Shown here: piece after piece, positions 43,643-55,145 of the stretch
Layout: every line of letters begins with the position of its first letter
Numbering within the stretch: position 1 is the first letter of the stretch
Source of the DNA: Tillus elongatus
Lineage: Eukaryota > Arthropoda > Insecta > Coleoptera > Cleridae
Assembly (NCBI GenBank): GCA_964006375.1
Contig: OZ023262.1
Coordinates: 200,780,778-200,844,777 of the forward strand
Direction: 5' to 3'
DNA length: 64,000 nucleotides
Notes under the pieces: generated by a model
The model's database searches: none
Told to the model about the DNA's origin: nothing
The model's input: the letters and a program-made list of their open reading frames with translations, nothing else
Translations under genes and position numbers: made by a program

Positions 43643-45643
43643 CATGGTGACTCAAATTCGAGCCTCATCATTGGTATCTCGGAAACTGTAAGAGATACAA
43701 CGTCGGTTAAATTATAGAAAAGTTGCGTAATTTGATGCTCAGAAAAATGCAGTTTCCAAAATTAAAAAATTCTGAATACTTCCGGTGATAATCGGAAAAA
43801 AGCAAAAACTCATAAAATCTGTTTTATTTTTTTCTGGCGTTATTTGAAAAGATATGACAAAATTTATCACACTTCATCAAAGTCACTTTTCCTCCCCTAC
43901 AAGATGGCATTTTCATATTTGAAATACGATGTTTCGTCTTTCACAAACCTTCATCAACTCCATTTTTTCAAATACGGCCCTGAATTTTTTATTTCATATT
44001 TTGTTACCTCAAAACAATGCATCATCACAACTTTTGAATTTCAAACGTTTTGATAACAAAAAATGACATTTTCAGTATTTCTTGAAAATATTTAATGCTT
44101 ACTTCACTTTTAAAATGGACAAATTAAAAAACCTAAAGTAAATGCTCGAATAAGCCCCCTTGGATTTCTATGCATTTTCGCATACGTCTTCGCAAATTGT
44201 TCGTAATAGCCCGGTGGATTATTCTTCCTCTTGCTCGTAGAGTTGTGAATTCTAACACTAATTTTTGGCGCAAAATGTTTATATCATTCGGAAAAGTATC
44301 CTTTAATAAGCGATTTTTGAAGAATCCCCATAAAAAATAATCCAGCGGGGACAAATCAGGACTTCTGGCAAGCCAGCGCACCACTTCTTGGTTTCCAATT
44401 CATTGATTGGGAAATGCTTCATTAAGAAACTCGGTTACTGCGTTTCCATTATGGGGTGGTGCACCATCCTGTTGCCACCACAGCTGCCGCAGCATTTTCA
44501 ACGGTTCATCTTCAAGCGCATCGAATATATAATTTTGGATTAAATTAAGATACCGTTCAGTATTTAAGTTTCCATCATACATAATTGGCCCTAAGATTTT
44601 GGTTCGTTTTGGTGAAATATCTTTGACATGTTATCGCAAAATATTATAGTAATATAAGATTGCATAGCATCATTTTATAACGATACTTACAGCATTTAAA
44701 ACAGCCTCTTCATCTGCAGCTTCCATTCGTTGGCCGTATGAATTTCTAGGTTTACCAAAACTACCAAAGAGACCTAAATTTCTGTCCAAATCGTTAAAAT
44801 ATGAATAATGGGGTTGTGGACGCTCGGGGTATTGATCTAAATACCGTTCACATGAAATGTGCGAGTTTCTGTTATTACTATAATAAATCCGAAGCATATC
44901 AAGTTTCTCGAAATTGGAAAACACCATTTTTGCTCTCCTAATGTATATTTTGAAAGTTAAATTGTCAAAAGTTCTATTGTCATATTATGACAAGCAAACT
45001 TGATATTTCTGAATATCAAAGCCGCCGAGATGAACGAACAGACATGTCATTGCATTGCATTGGATTAAACTTAAAATATTTGACTCATAATCATAAATTC
45101 GGGTCCATCTTCACCTACCTAATGAAATTATATTATTGAAGAAATATTATTGAAGAAATATTTTGTTTCAAAAGCAAAGTCGTATTAACTATTTTCAAGA
45201 AATCTGAAAATGTCATTTTTTGTCATCAAAACGTTTGAAATTCAAAAGTTGTGATAAGGCATTGTTTTGAGGTAGTCCAAAGATAACAAAATATGAAATA
45301 AAAAATCCAGGGCCGTATTTGAAAAAATGGAGTTGGTGGTTTCTGAAAGACGAAACATCGGATTTCAAATTTGAAAATTCCATCTTGTAGGAGAGGAAAA
45401 GTGACCTTGATGAAGTGTGATTCATTTTGTTATACATTTTCAAATAACGCCAGAAAAAAATAAAACAGATTTTATGAGTTTTCGGTTTTTCCGATTATCA
45501 CCGGAAGTATTCGGAATTTTCTAATTTTCTAAACTGCATTTTGCTGAGCATCAAATTTCACAACTTTTCCATATTTTATCTGACGTTGTATCTCTTACAG
45601 TTTCCGAGATACCAATGATGAGGCTCGAATTTGAGCCACCCTG
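43643..45643 (-). mobile_element. Mariner-like DNA transposon with ~455-480-base TIRs
   Basis: Both ends are flanked by TA (43641-43642, 45644-45645) and start CA(T/G)GGTG(A/G)CTCAAATTCGAG. The inverted repeats span about 43643-44098 and 45165-45643 with about 85% identity. The 2,001-base element carries a minus-strand transposase with an internal deletion. Confidence 0.88.
44133..44927 (-). pseudogene. DUF4817-type transposase with internal deletion
   Basis: N-terminal HTH block 44927-44670 (MVFSNFEKLDMLRIYYSNNR, then FNDLDRNLGLFGSFGKPRNS). Next comes a jump to KILGPIMYDGNLNTERYLNL: the section holding the second HTH and first catalytic Asp is missing. The second Asp is kept in WWQQDGAPPHNGN and the third in RWLARSPDLSPLDYFLWG. 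A TGA interrupts between them at about 44402. The C-terminus ends IQGGLFEHLL. About 36 positions separate the last two Asp residues, as in the copy at 4421. Confidence 0.85.
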
Positions 45644-45645
45644 TA

Positions 45646-46730
45646 CACAGGGTGCGGAATTTTGACCCACGACATCCTTGGGAATTCGGAAACCTTAAAA
45701 TATATAAACTTAGTAAAGTATACAAAAGATGTACAATTACAAGTGCAATTCGAAGGTGCTTACAAATTTAAAAAGTTCCATAGCTTCCTAAATAACATCG
45801 AAATACAAAAAACAGTGATTTTTGGCTTTTTCCACTATCTTGATAACTATGTTGCCTACCAACTTGAATTTTTGAACAGGAACATAATTGTCCACTGTGG
45901 TTGGCATGGTGATCTTATTATTTTTACATTTATTATTTTCTAAGTCGCGATAGGCAACGTTTTAATGAATTTTCATTAGGACAATACAATGAGAGGTTTT
46001 TTCTTCAAACAAGATCAAAAAATACTCTACTGATTTGAACGATAATTGGTACATATCGTCATTTTGTTAATACTGCAGACGAGTTCCGAAATCAGCTAGA
46101 ACGGACATTACGTTTTTTTATTATTTTTCTTCCCTCACAAATATACATAAATATTTTTAAATACGCTTTATTTTTCAAAGTTTTATAGTAATTTAAATGG
46201 GACTTTACACGCAGCTGTATATTATGTAAATAAACCTCTGTTGTAAATTTGAAGTAATTTCGTTTACAAAATTTTGAGTTTTTCCAATTTAAAAATAAAA
46301 TCTGAAATACATGAATTGAAACGACTTAAGCGGTAAAGTCCAATGCCTGACAAAGGCAGAGTAGTTAGCTGCCATGCGTAGATTGATACATACTACAGAA
46401 CCAAACAATACAAATAATACGGGTATAACATACTACATGAACTAGCGATCGCTAAATCTCGGCCACGGAAATCACGAACACCATTGTCAACGCCATGTCA
46501 TTACGCGAAAGTACATCCAGTCCATAATACAATAACTACATTACATTATGCATCCGGCGCACTCCCGCACGCCAGAATGACAGATGACATGAAAATGAAA
46601 ATAATTGTCAAAGGTATTGTTTTTTAAGTGGGAGAGTCAATACATTTTTAAAGTACACTATATTTATAGCTTGATGAACGGCCCCAACTAAATTTTCACA
46701 CTGGAAATGCAGCATCTAGTGAAAAGACCA
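45646..46730. other. Intron sequence, no gene supported
   Basis: Starts with ACACAGGGTGCGGAATTTTG, which looks like another transposon terminus. The 93-codon frame at 45662-45943 has no recognisable domain and is probably part of that repeat. Confidence 0.4.
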
Positions 46731-48299
46731 AGGTTAAGGAAGGAAAATTTTGGTGAACTATCGTTTTTATTAGGAAATTATTACGTTTTTGCCAAAGCTT
46801 GATTTGGCTAAATTATTATCATAAAATATGAGAAACGAAAGCATGAACTAAATATTGTAAACAAAATAGGCTCACCTCTCTATAAAAAATGATTTAAAAT
46901 CAGTTTGTTAATTCTGTAATTAGATGTTTACTCACTTTACGCTTAGAAGATAATACCGAGTCAAGGAACACTTGTTTACTTAGCTTCAACGTACACACAC
47001 TTCCTGTCACACTGGCGGCCCGGGTTCAATTCTCGCGCAATCCATGTAATATTTTGTTTTGTTTCACTTTACTATTTGGTATAAACACTAGTTTCCAGAT
47101 TTAATACGTTTGGAACTACCCTCGCATTTTTCAAAAGCACTTGGATAACTTCGATTCTAAAATTATAATTTTCAGCACACATTTTTTTATTGTTGATACT
47201 AGTGCATTTTTATTAAGAAAATTCACTAATATAGAATTTGTTTTCAAAAAAGTTTTTCGTTGTTGGAACTACCGGTTCGAATAGGTTAACTAAAACGAAA
47301 TTATCCAGGCGATTAATAAGGAAAAATACCTGCCACGTTTGTATATAATTTGGCACCTTATTTTCTTTGCTAAATATGAATTAAGTTTTCTTGTGGAAAG
47401 CTTTTGTAACTTCAATGAAATTTGTAATATAACTTTATTTGCAAGAGACTTATAATACCTAGATATACCAAATTTTAATTTTCTAGCGTCATAGAAAATT
47501 GAATTTGTTAAATTTATCTACGAAAAATCGCCAAAAATTATATAGTATAAAACCATACTAGTGGACTTTTGCAGTGGTCGAAATTCGATCGTAATTCATA
47601 AAAAATTTAAGTTTGGACGTTATTAACGTTCTTTTGTCATAGATTATGCCTCTATCTCTCTAGTCTCAGTGCGACTGTTGACCACAGAGTTTTATGTGTT
47701 TGTTTCACGTATTAAATAACGGTCAGCTCATAACTGGGGAATCTGCCTGTCCAATTAAAACAAAGATCACTTAATCTGTTTGTAACAGATATTATACATA
47801 CGTTTTAGCTTTCTGCATTTCTTCTCCATATGAGCTTTAGCTGTGCCAAAATTTATACTCCCCCGTGTGCGCAATGTGCTTAAAAAATCGTACAAATGTT
47901 TTTCTTTTAGTAAAATGAATATCAATGACGGTCGATGCTGAAACTTAAGGGTTTGTAAAACACACTTCTTGCGGCATTTTCTCTACACAACCCGTATTCG
48001 CTCCAGCTTCTTTTCCTCAAAGTTGCCTACTTTGACGTTCCAAATCGCGACTTTGACGTATAAAGAGAAAAAATTATAAATTTTGAAAGTAAATTTTCGG
48101 GCTTTGTGTTCCAAAAAAACCTAATCCTTTCTGTAATATACAATAGATTTTGTTATCCACATAAAGTATTTTGTTTTCGTGCGTTTTTCTGGTCATCTGT
48201 AGCACCCTTTTTTTTAATAGCTATAACATTTTTTTATTCTCACCTACATGTCTAGATTTTGGTGCATAGTTGACTTTTTATGATGTAAACCCGCGTACC
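46731..48299. repeat. Intron sequence with composite-repeat fragments
   Basis: Short pieces of the composite repeat are scattered here: TTAAGAAAATTCACTAATAT near 47214, AATTTTCTAGCGTCATAGAA near 47480 (also at 18940), and CAAATCGCGACTTTGACGT near 48040. No gene. A B-box-like GGTTCAATTCTCGC at 47023 lacks the rest of a tRNA. Confidence 0.5.
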
Positions 48300-48600
48300 A
48301 AGCTTGGTTGCCATATCTTTGTTATTTTTGGAGATATAACATTTTTTCGGAAAAAACTGAGCCGATTTTCCTGAATAACGAACTTGTCCTAGCCATTTGC
48401 AAAAGGAAGGTACTCACCAAATTTGACTCTAGTGGTCTTAGTTCACGCTCATTTCAAGAATTTTTTTAAGTTCAAAAGTCGCGATCTTCTCATTAGTGAA
48501 TATTAGATTCACTAAATGCAAAATAAACATAGTAAGATAATTTTGTGATTAAAAGAATTCTTTATGTAAATCCGCTACCAAAACGCATTCATTGCATACA
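48300..48600 (-). repeat. Diverged composite repeat and MITE end
   Basis: 48300-48500 (minus) has the right-half motifs (complement of TTCCTGAATAACGAACTTGT), GTGCCATTT-like linker and the TTAGTGAATATTAGATTCACTAA hairpin. No TA tract. A worn MITE end is at about 48568-48600. Confidence 0.6.
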
Positions 48601-49195
48601 GGCATTTAACTATTATGAAATCTTTCTCCATTAAATAGTCTGCTTATTCCTTAATGTGCAATGTGACGTATTAATTACAAAGAACAATTACACTCTCTTT
48701 ACCAAAACTATTTCAACATTTAAATGTCTTGATCTCTGACAAATTACCTAAATCGTTTGCCAAACTACAAAAGCCTACAAAAGCAGTTAGCTGTAAGAGA
48801 TAGCTCTGTGATTAATGATTAATGTTGCAAGATCTGTTACTATAATATGTGTGAAAAATTTGAAATATCGTTAACAATCACAGTGTCAAACATCTTCATC
48901 AATTTATTTAAATGGATAATCCATCAATCTGAGTCTTTACTTAAACAGCACCCTGTTGTGAATTCATTGTTATTTTGTAAACAAGTAATTTTGAAAGAAA
49001 CAGCTCAATTTGTATGGCATCGTTTAATAACTCGGATTTCAAAAACATTCTGTACGATTACGTAACAAACATTCAGTTTTTTACTGTAATGTGAAATAGC
49101 GTCAAAAACTGATTAAATATTTTGCTAATTATACAGCGTGAGACACGGTAACGCCTCAGTCTGTAGAGACAGAACTATTTTTTCAAATTGGTTTT
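48601..49195. other. Intron sequence, no gene seen
   Basis: A 72-codon frame at 48847-49065 shows no domain and no splice context that I can support. Confidence 0.4.
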
Positions 49196-49336
49196 TACAA
49201 TGAGATATACAAGGTGTTTCTAAATTGCGTGTAGAAAATCCTGGAGCGTATTCTATGGTTAAAATTAAGACAATTTTGCTAAATAAACATGGGGTCCCAA
49301 GGCTGTAGTTTTCGGGATGTAGAGTTTCCAAAAATG
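49196..49336 (-). repeat. Dispersed repeat also at 55523-55662
   Basis: About 140 bases shared in inverted orientation with 55523-55662 (AATTTTAACCATAGAATACG, CATGTTTATTTAGCAAAATT on the minus strand). It ends in ACACCTTGTATATCTC-type mariner terminus text. Confidence 0.7.
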
Positions 49337-49359
49337 ATACAGAATCATAATTACACGAG

Positions 49360-50110
49360 GAGAACCCAAATCATAGCAACACATATTTTTAAAGACCTGA
49401 CGATCGTTTCACTAACAAAGTTAATGTCATCAGAGGACGAAAATTTATAAACTACTTACAACTGAAGACCATATTTTATACTACGTATTAGTTAGAGGTC
49501 GATAAAGAGAGGGACGATATCTTAGGCAAATTTTCTGTGTATTTTATATTTTAATTGCCGGACGAGGTTTTTGAACTTTCGCTATACCTTGACCTGCCGA
49601 ATTTCGAAATATCTTCTATGTCAAACACAGTGTGAAAACAAAGGGATATAAATCAATGGCAGGGCTCGGTTTAAGGAACTTTTATTTTGTATTGCCTTAG
49701 AAATATAAATACTATCCTACGCATCTAACTTTCCTGACTGTCTAAAAATTTTATATTTCTAAAGCAGTGAAAAATAAAAGTTCCTTAAACCGAGATCCGC
49801 CATTGATATCTAGCCTTTGGTTTACACTGTGTCTTTGGCATAGAAGATATTCCGAAACTCGGCAGGTAATGTTATAACGGAGGTTCAAAAACCTTGTCCA
49901 GCAATTAATATACAATACATACATAGAAAATTTGCCTGGGATTTAGTCCCCCCTTTCTAGGTGTTTACCTAAGACGTAGTATAAAAGGTGCTATCTAGTT
50001 CTAAGTGGCTTATAATTTTTCATCCTTTGATTATGCTAAGTTTGTCAGTGAAACGAACGTCAGGTCTTTAAAAAGACATGTGGTGGTGATTTTGGTTCAC
50101 CAAGTGTACT
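49360..50110. mobile_element. Inverted pair of Penelope-type terminal regions
   Basis: Arms 49360-49700 (minus orientation) and about 49750-50110 (plus) are inverted copies of the region that ends the Penelope fragments at 37572 and 40022. They are separated by about 60 bases. Each has the hammerhead-like segment, TTTACCTAAGACGTAGTATA-type text and TTGCCGGACGAGG or its diverged form. No coding sequence. Penelope elements are known to generate inverted terminal arrangements. Confidence 0.75.
49396..49436 (-). ncRNA. Hammerhead-like motif with intact core boxes
   Basis: Minus strand: CCT, CTGATGA, stem II from TTAAC and GTTAG, GAAAC, a short ACGATCGT stem III, GTC, AGG. All three conserved boxes are intact and CCT/AGG can pair as stem I. 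An extra base or two lies between CTGATGA and stem II. The partner arm (about 50029-50072, plus) has CTTTGATTA in place of CTGATGA and looks dead. Confidence 0.55.
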
Positions 50111-50224
50111 TATCAGTGCTTATCACGGGTTCCAATCTGAATTTAGTGATAAAAAATCAATTTAAAATTCATATCTCTATAAATTTATGATTCACAATGT
50201 TAAACTTATAATAATTGTTGGAAA
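50111..50224. other. Intron sequence, no gene seen
   Basis: Short AT-rich join between the Penelope arm and the mariner remnant. Confidence 0.3.
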
Positions 50225-51220
50225 TCGCCACCTTCGCACTCAAAAGAGGCGTCAGATCTTCTTCTTATAGAACGCATTAAAAATACGGTGGGGTGGCCAT
50301 TTTAGTATCACAAGCAACTATGGTTCGTTGTCGTAGTTGCTTTTCATTTTCAACATCTTTTAAAATCAGTGTTTTAAGGTGCCTCCAAAGGAAAAAGTCT
50401 AAGGGATTCAAATTCGGTGATCTTGGCGGCCAAGGTTGACATGGGTGTTCAGTGCCTCGTCAAATCCACTTGTTTACAAAATTTTGATTAAAAAATTCAT
50501 GAGCGGTCAAACTAAAATGACATAAATCACATCCATCGTCTTATTACAATGGGAACGTCTTCAAGCAGTTCAGGCACCAAAATGTTTTGAATAATATATC
50601 GATAAAAAATACTGGTGGGGGCTTCTGGTAAAAAACACGGCCCTATCAAAAAATCACTAATCATACCCAGCCACACGCTGACAGATAACTAATGTTGAAA
50701 TGGGGAGTCTATTATCGCGTAAGGGTTTTCATAGGACACAACATGGCTGCTGTGAAAATCCATAACAGCATTTCCAGAAAAAGTAGCTTAATATGTAAAC
50801 AGTATGACAGCGACAAAGTATACGTTTTGTTCAATTTTCTTCAAAATCCAGTTACAAAATTATAAGACAGCGGGGTAGTCTTGAGGCAGTAAAGCTTGAA
50901 CTCGCTTTACGTGATACGGGTATAATTGTTGATCTTTGAGGATCGACTATACTAATTTAATGGTTATGTTCAAATTTCTAGCTATTTTTCTGGTGCTTGT
51001 ATTCTTGTGTTCGAACCGTCAGAGAACGCCCCGCATTTGAAGCTTTTTAAATGATCCTAACTCTGAAAGATGTTGAAAAATATTTCTCAAAGTCTTGGGA
51101 TTTGGAGTCATATGATTGACAAAGTTTTCAACATAAATTCGCCTCAGCCTTACAACAATTACCTTCAAGACCATAAATATAAACCATGTTAGCCATTTCT
51201 GCATTTGTGTAAGTTGCCAT
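50225..51220 (-). pseudogene. DUF4817-type transposase remnant
   Basis: ATG at 51220-51218: MATYTNAEMANMVYIYGLEG then NCCKAEANL, the DUF4817 helix-turn-helix. Further pieces: TVRTQEYKHQKNS-like HTH, HPYHVKR-like text, NKTMDVIYVILV, and near 50400 the complement of LNTHVNLGRQDH in place of WPPRSPD-type text with FSFGG after it. Nearly every segment is in a different frame. Confidence 0.72.
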
Positions 51221-51459
51221 AATAAGTAATAAGTGGAACCAAAGTTGATTTTAAAATTGAGCAAAAGCTTAAATATTACACTAAACTGACACTAGCAACA
51301 TGGTAAAGACAAAAAGTGATAAAAATGGAATAGCGCATATGAAAACTTTTTTTTTTGTATGATTATACAGATTTTTCTTGTCCAAGGCGTCATGATAGTA
51401 ACCATAGCCCCGCCACTGGTACTTTACGTAAGCTGCAAATTTTATATTTTATATCTATC

Positions 51460-51464
51460 GACAT
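51460..51464 (+). repeat. 5-base target-site duplication of BEL/Pao element
   Basis: GACAT, repeated at 55440-55444 directly after the right LTR. Five bases is the usual size for BEL/Pao. Confidence 0.85.
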
Positions 51465-51840
51465 TGTTAACGCTCGAGACGCCAGCCTACGGCAGAATTA
51501 ACCAAGGGAAGAAGGGGTACCTCAGGTAGAAGGGACCTCTAGTATGAGAGTCGGTGAGCATTCTTTTTCTAGTACGCATTCATCGATCAGAATCCAAGAG
51601 AACAACACGCCAAGTAAGCATTGATCGATCAGAATCCAACAGAACAACACGCCAAGCACATATTCAACGATCAGAATCAAAAATAGCAACACGTCTAGGT
51701 GTAGAATAGTTATATCATAGTATTAAGTGCATCATTTGTAAATCATTAGTTCAATATATTATATCAAACAACAAGAAATACAGTCCACTAATTTCAACGA
51801 ACCAGCAAGATATTCAAGCGGACATCATTGGTCCACAACA
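51465..51840 (+). repeat. BEL/Pao left LTR
   Basis: 376 bases, 45 longer than the right LTR. The excess is one additional copy of a 42-base unit at 51576-51617 (GCATTCATCGATCAGAATCC start), repeated from 51618. Confidence 0.9.
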
Positions 51841-52035
51841 TTTGGTCCTTCGAGCCGGATTATTCAACACAACATTTGGTCAATCGAGCCACATCAGATC
51901 AAGAAATCAGCGCAGCAGAAGTTCACTGTATCGTAAGTCCCTTCCATTTCCATTAATTTACCATTTAACAAAACCTATTTATAGTATAATATTGTTTCTA
52001 TTTGTGTCAGTACACGTACAGTTTTTATTCACATT
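51841..52035 (+). promoter_or_regulatory. Primer-binding site and gag leader
   Basis: TTTGGTCCTTCGAGCCGG follows the LTR directly, where the tRNA primer anneals. A second, diverged version (ATTTGGTCAATCGAGCCACA) follows about 37 bases later. The leader has no other clear feature. Confidence 0.6.
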
Positions 52036-53721
52036 ATGTCTGTAATAAGTAGTCAAAGTCAAAAATCAGATAATCTAATTAAAAAAAGTCCAGAACAATT
52101 AAAAAACATTAGAACAACAATTAAAGGTAATGTTACGCGTTTTAAAACTTTTCTTTCCAAACTTAATTCTGCCAAATTAGACGATCAAGTCGTAATGCAA
52201 ATTCAGTTAAGAACATCAAAAATTGAGCCACTATGGCAAAAATTTGAATCAGTTCAAGATATTTTAGATGAAATCGATCCAACTGAATCAGATGCTCAAT
52301 GTCACGGTTTTGAAGAAAATTATTTCTTAACATTAGCTCAAGCTAAAGCTATTCTTTCCAAGTATTATAAAGTTAAAGATGCTTCTATATCAAATGTAAA
52401 TGATATTGAGGTAACTTCTAATCATGAAATTAAAAGTACGCGTGAAACAAACTAACATTAATCAGGTAAAATTACCAACAATAAAAATGCCCACCTTTTC
52501 AGGTAAATATGAACAGTGGATGGGGTTTAAAGATAGTTTTAAAGCATTAGTAGAGGATAATAAGCTTTTGTCAGACATTCAAAAATTTTGTTACCTGCAG
52601 ACATCTCTCGAAGGAGATGCAGCTGAAATTTTACAGTCCCTGGAAATTTCCGCCATAAATTATCAAGTGGCTTCGCAATTACTTACTCACAGATATGAGA
52701 ATAAAAAATTAATAATACAAAATCACATTAAGGGTATTTTTACTCCATGACGCGCGAGTCACACACGGAACTTAGACAATTATATGACAATACCTTAAAA
52801 CATTTAAGAGCTTTAAAGGTATTAGGGGAATCAACAGATCATTGGGACCGTATTATTATTAATATATTGACACAAAAGTTCGATCTTAAAACTCGCAGGG
52901 ATTGGGAATCATTTAATTGCGAATCAAAATTGACAACAATGAAAGATTTACAAAATTTTCTTAATAATAAATGCGATATTTTAGAAACTCTAAATTATGC
53001 ATATAAAGACAAAAACAATAAAACATTTGGGGTTCATCATAATAAGACATGGAACAAACAATCGTTAAACTCTCTTGCATCAACAAATAATGCTCACAAA
53101 TTTGAAAGGTTGTCATATATTAAATGTTTTTTCTGTAAAGGTAAACATTGTCTTTATCAATGTAGTGAATTTTTAAAATTACCACTTGTTCAGCGGTTTG
53201 CAGAGGTCAGGCGATTAAGACTTTGCGAAAATTGTTTACGTAACAATCATACGGTATCAGACTGCCAGGCAAGTAAATGTAAATATTGTCATAATCTTCA
53301 TAACTCAATCCTTTGTAACAATAGACCGATAGTTCACAATCAGGTAGCGGGCAACTACAATAACCAACAATCTTCAACGGCCGAACAAATAACAGGTGAA
53401 ACATTTATTGCTACCACATTGATGGAAAAACCATTTCAAAATTCACAAGAACATTATCAAAGAGATGTACCGGCATCGGCTTTAAGTGGGTCGACCCAGC
53501 CATTGTCCCATGCACACAATAGCGTTCAGGGTAATTCATCTTATCTACCTGAGTACGTTCTCTTATCTACGGTCATTGTAAATATTAGAAATAAACACGG
53601 AAAGATATACCAGTGTCGGGCTTTATTGGACAATGCTAGTCAAAGTAATTTTATTACAAAGGATTTATGTACAAAGCTTCAAATAGAAACAAATAAAACT
53701 GAATTTGCCATTAAGGTATAG
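52036..53721 (+). pseudogene. BEL/Pao gag and protease, frameshifted
   Basis: Three overlapping frames (52036-52455, 52424-52750, 52747-53721) are pieces of one protein. The first has the coiled N-terminal gag region. The second and third have the DUF1759-type gag (KMPTFSGKYEQWMGFKDSFK, KFCYLQTSLEGDAAE, LRQLYDNTLKHLRAL). CCHC-type knuckles follow (CFFCKGKHCLYQC, then CENCLRNNHTVSDC and CKYCHNLHNSILC). The aspartic protease region begins VLLSTVIV and has ALLDNASQSNFIT, where DNA replaces the usual DSG but the catalytic Asp is kept. Two frame changes separate the pieces, near 52440 and 52745; translation ends at TAG 53719-53721. Confidence 0.87.
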
Positions 53722-53891
53722 GCGAAAAATTATCAAACCTTAATGAACAAACGAATGTACATATCGAATCTAGATTTAATTATTATTCAGCAGGGATAAA
53801 TTGTTTAGTTTTATCCACAATTACAAGCACACTGCCAATTAGTTCATTTAACATTAATCCATTAAATATTCCTTCCAACATCTTAAGTAAC

Positions 53892-55145
53892 ATGGCTGAT
53901 CCCACATTTAACAGATCAGGCAATATTGATATGCTTTTAGGCGCAGATACGTTTTGGTCTATAATATGTCAAGATCAATATAAATTAGGTCCTTCTTTAC
54001 CAGTTCTACAATCTACGTTATTTGGATGGATCATTGCAGGTAAATTGCCAATGACAATCTGTAATCATTCAGTAACCTGTTTAAGTACAAATACAGAACA
54101 AATAATGAACTTACCCGATGTAAATGTTCAAAATAATTCTTATGCTGTGCACAAAATCCCCCTACAAGAATTTTCAATTAAAAAATATTCATCTTTTTCG
54201 AAATTTGTGCGCATTGCAGCATTCTGCTTAAGATTTATAAATAACTTAAAAATTAAAAGAGATCAAAGAAAAATTAGTTTATTTTCACATCATGAACATA
54301 ACGTAGCATTAAATATTTTAGGAAAAATATCTCAAGAACAAACATTGTTAGCAGGTATTAAACAATTACAAAATAATTCTGACGTAACAGGCAACTTGCA
54401 ATCGTTATCACCATTTTTAGATAGTAATAGCAATAATGATTTAGTTAATTACTGTAATAAGGAAAATATCATCTGGCATTTTATACCGGCTAGATCGCCT
54501 ACATTTGGCGGCCTTTGGGAGGCAGGTATTAAATCCACTAAATACCACTTAATCAGGGTTCTGGCGAACATCAATTTAACGTTTGAACAATTTTATACTG
54601 TACTGGCCCAAATCGAGGCTATATTAAATTCCCGACCACTTTCTCCCATGTCCTCCGATCCCAACGACGACAGTGCACTCACTCCTGGCCACTTTCTGAT
54701 TGGACAACCATTGACGGCCATACCCGAGGAAGACGTATCATCACTGCCCACGAATCGTTTATCTAAATACCAGCATTTACAAGCCATTTGCCAGCATTTT
54801 TGGAAACTCTGGCAAAGAGAATACATAATCGAATTACAGAAAAGAACAAAATGGAAGAAACATTGCCAAGAACAACTCAAGATTGGTACTTTGGACCTTT
54901 TAAAGGAAGACGACGTTCCACCACTGTCCCGGCCAATGGGCAGAATCACACGGCTACATCCAGGTCAAGACGGTGTCATTAGGGTGGTCAGCGTAAGAGT
55001 CCGATCCTCCGAGGTTAAGCGATCCACTGCACGCATATGCGCCCTTCCAATCCACTCCGAGGAACCAGAAGAACACTTTGAAAGCACCATCTTTCAAGGC
55101 CGGCGGGATGTTAATGCTCGAGACGCCAGCCTACGGCAGAATTAA
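53892..55145 (+). CDS. BEL/Pao deleted pol: in-frame fusion of protease end, pre-integrase segment and integrase C-terminus
   Basis: 417 open codons. Residues 1-60 continue the protease/A17 region (LLGADTFWSIICQDQY, LQSTLFGWIIAGKL). Around residues 97-120 it jumps to SSFSKFVRIAAFCLRFINNL, normally found after RNase H. At about 180 (LQSLSPFLDSNS) it jumps again to the end of the integrase catalytic core (IIWHFIPARSPTFGGLWEAG, with the last catalytic Glu). The DUF5641-type C-terminus follows (PLSPMSSDPNDDSALTPGHF, then GRITRLHPGQDGVIRVV). Reverse transcriptase, RNase H and the first two integrase Asp residues are gone. Both junctions keep frame, so a fusion protein could be made, but no enzymatic function is expected. 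It ends inside the right LTR. Confidence 0.82.
   Translation: MADPTFNRSGNIDMLLGADTFWSIICQDQYKLGPSLPVLQSTLFGWIIAGKLPMTICNHSVTCLSTNTEQIMNLPDVNVQNNSYAVHKIPLQEFSIKKYSSFSKFVRIAAFCLRFINNLKIKRDQRKISLFSHHEHNVALNILGKISQEQTLLAGIKQLQNNSDVTGNLQSLSPFLDSNSNNDLVNYCNKENIIWHFIPARSPTFGGLWEAGIKSTKYHLIRVLANINLTFEQFYTVLAQIEAILNSRPLSPMSSDPNDDSALTPGHFLIGQPLTAIPEEDVSSLPTNRLSKYQHLQAICQHFWKLWQREYIIELQKRTKWKKHCQEQLKIGTLDLLKEDDVPPLSRPMGRITRLHPGQDGVIRVVSVRVRSSEVKRSTARICALPIHSEEPEEHFESTIFQGRRDVNARDASLRQN

Noticed and set aside
45662..45943. 93-residue plus-strand frame
   Set aside because: No recognisable domain; it starts at a transposon-terminus-like sequence and lacks any splice or start context.
46990..47045. tRNA-like B box (GGTTCAATTCTCGC)
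   Set aside because: No matching A box or acceptor stem upstream.
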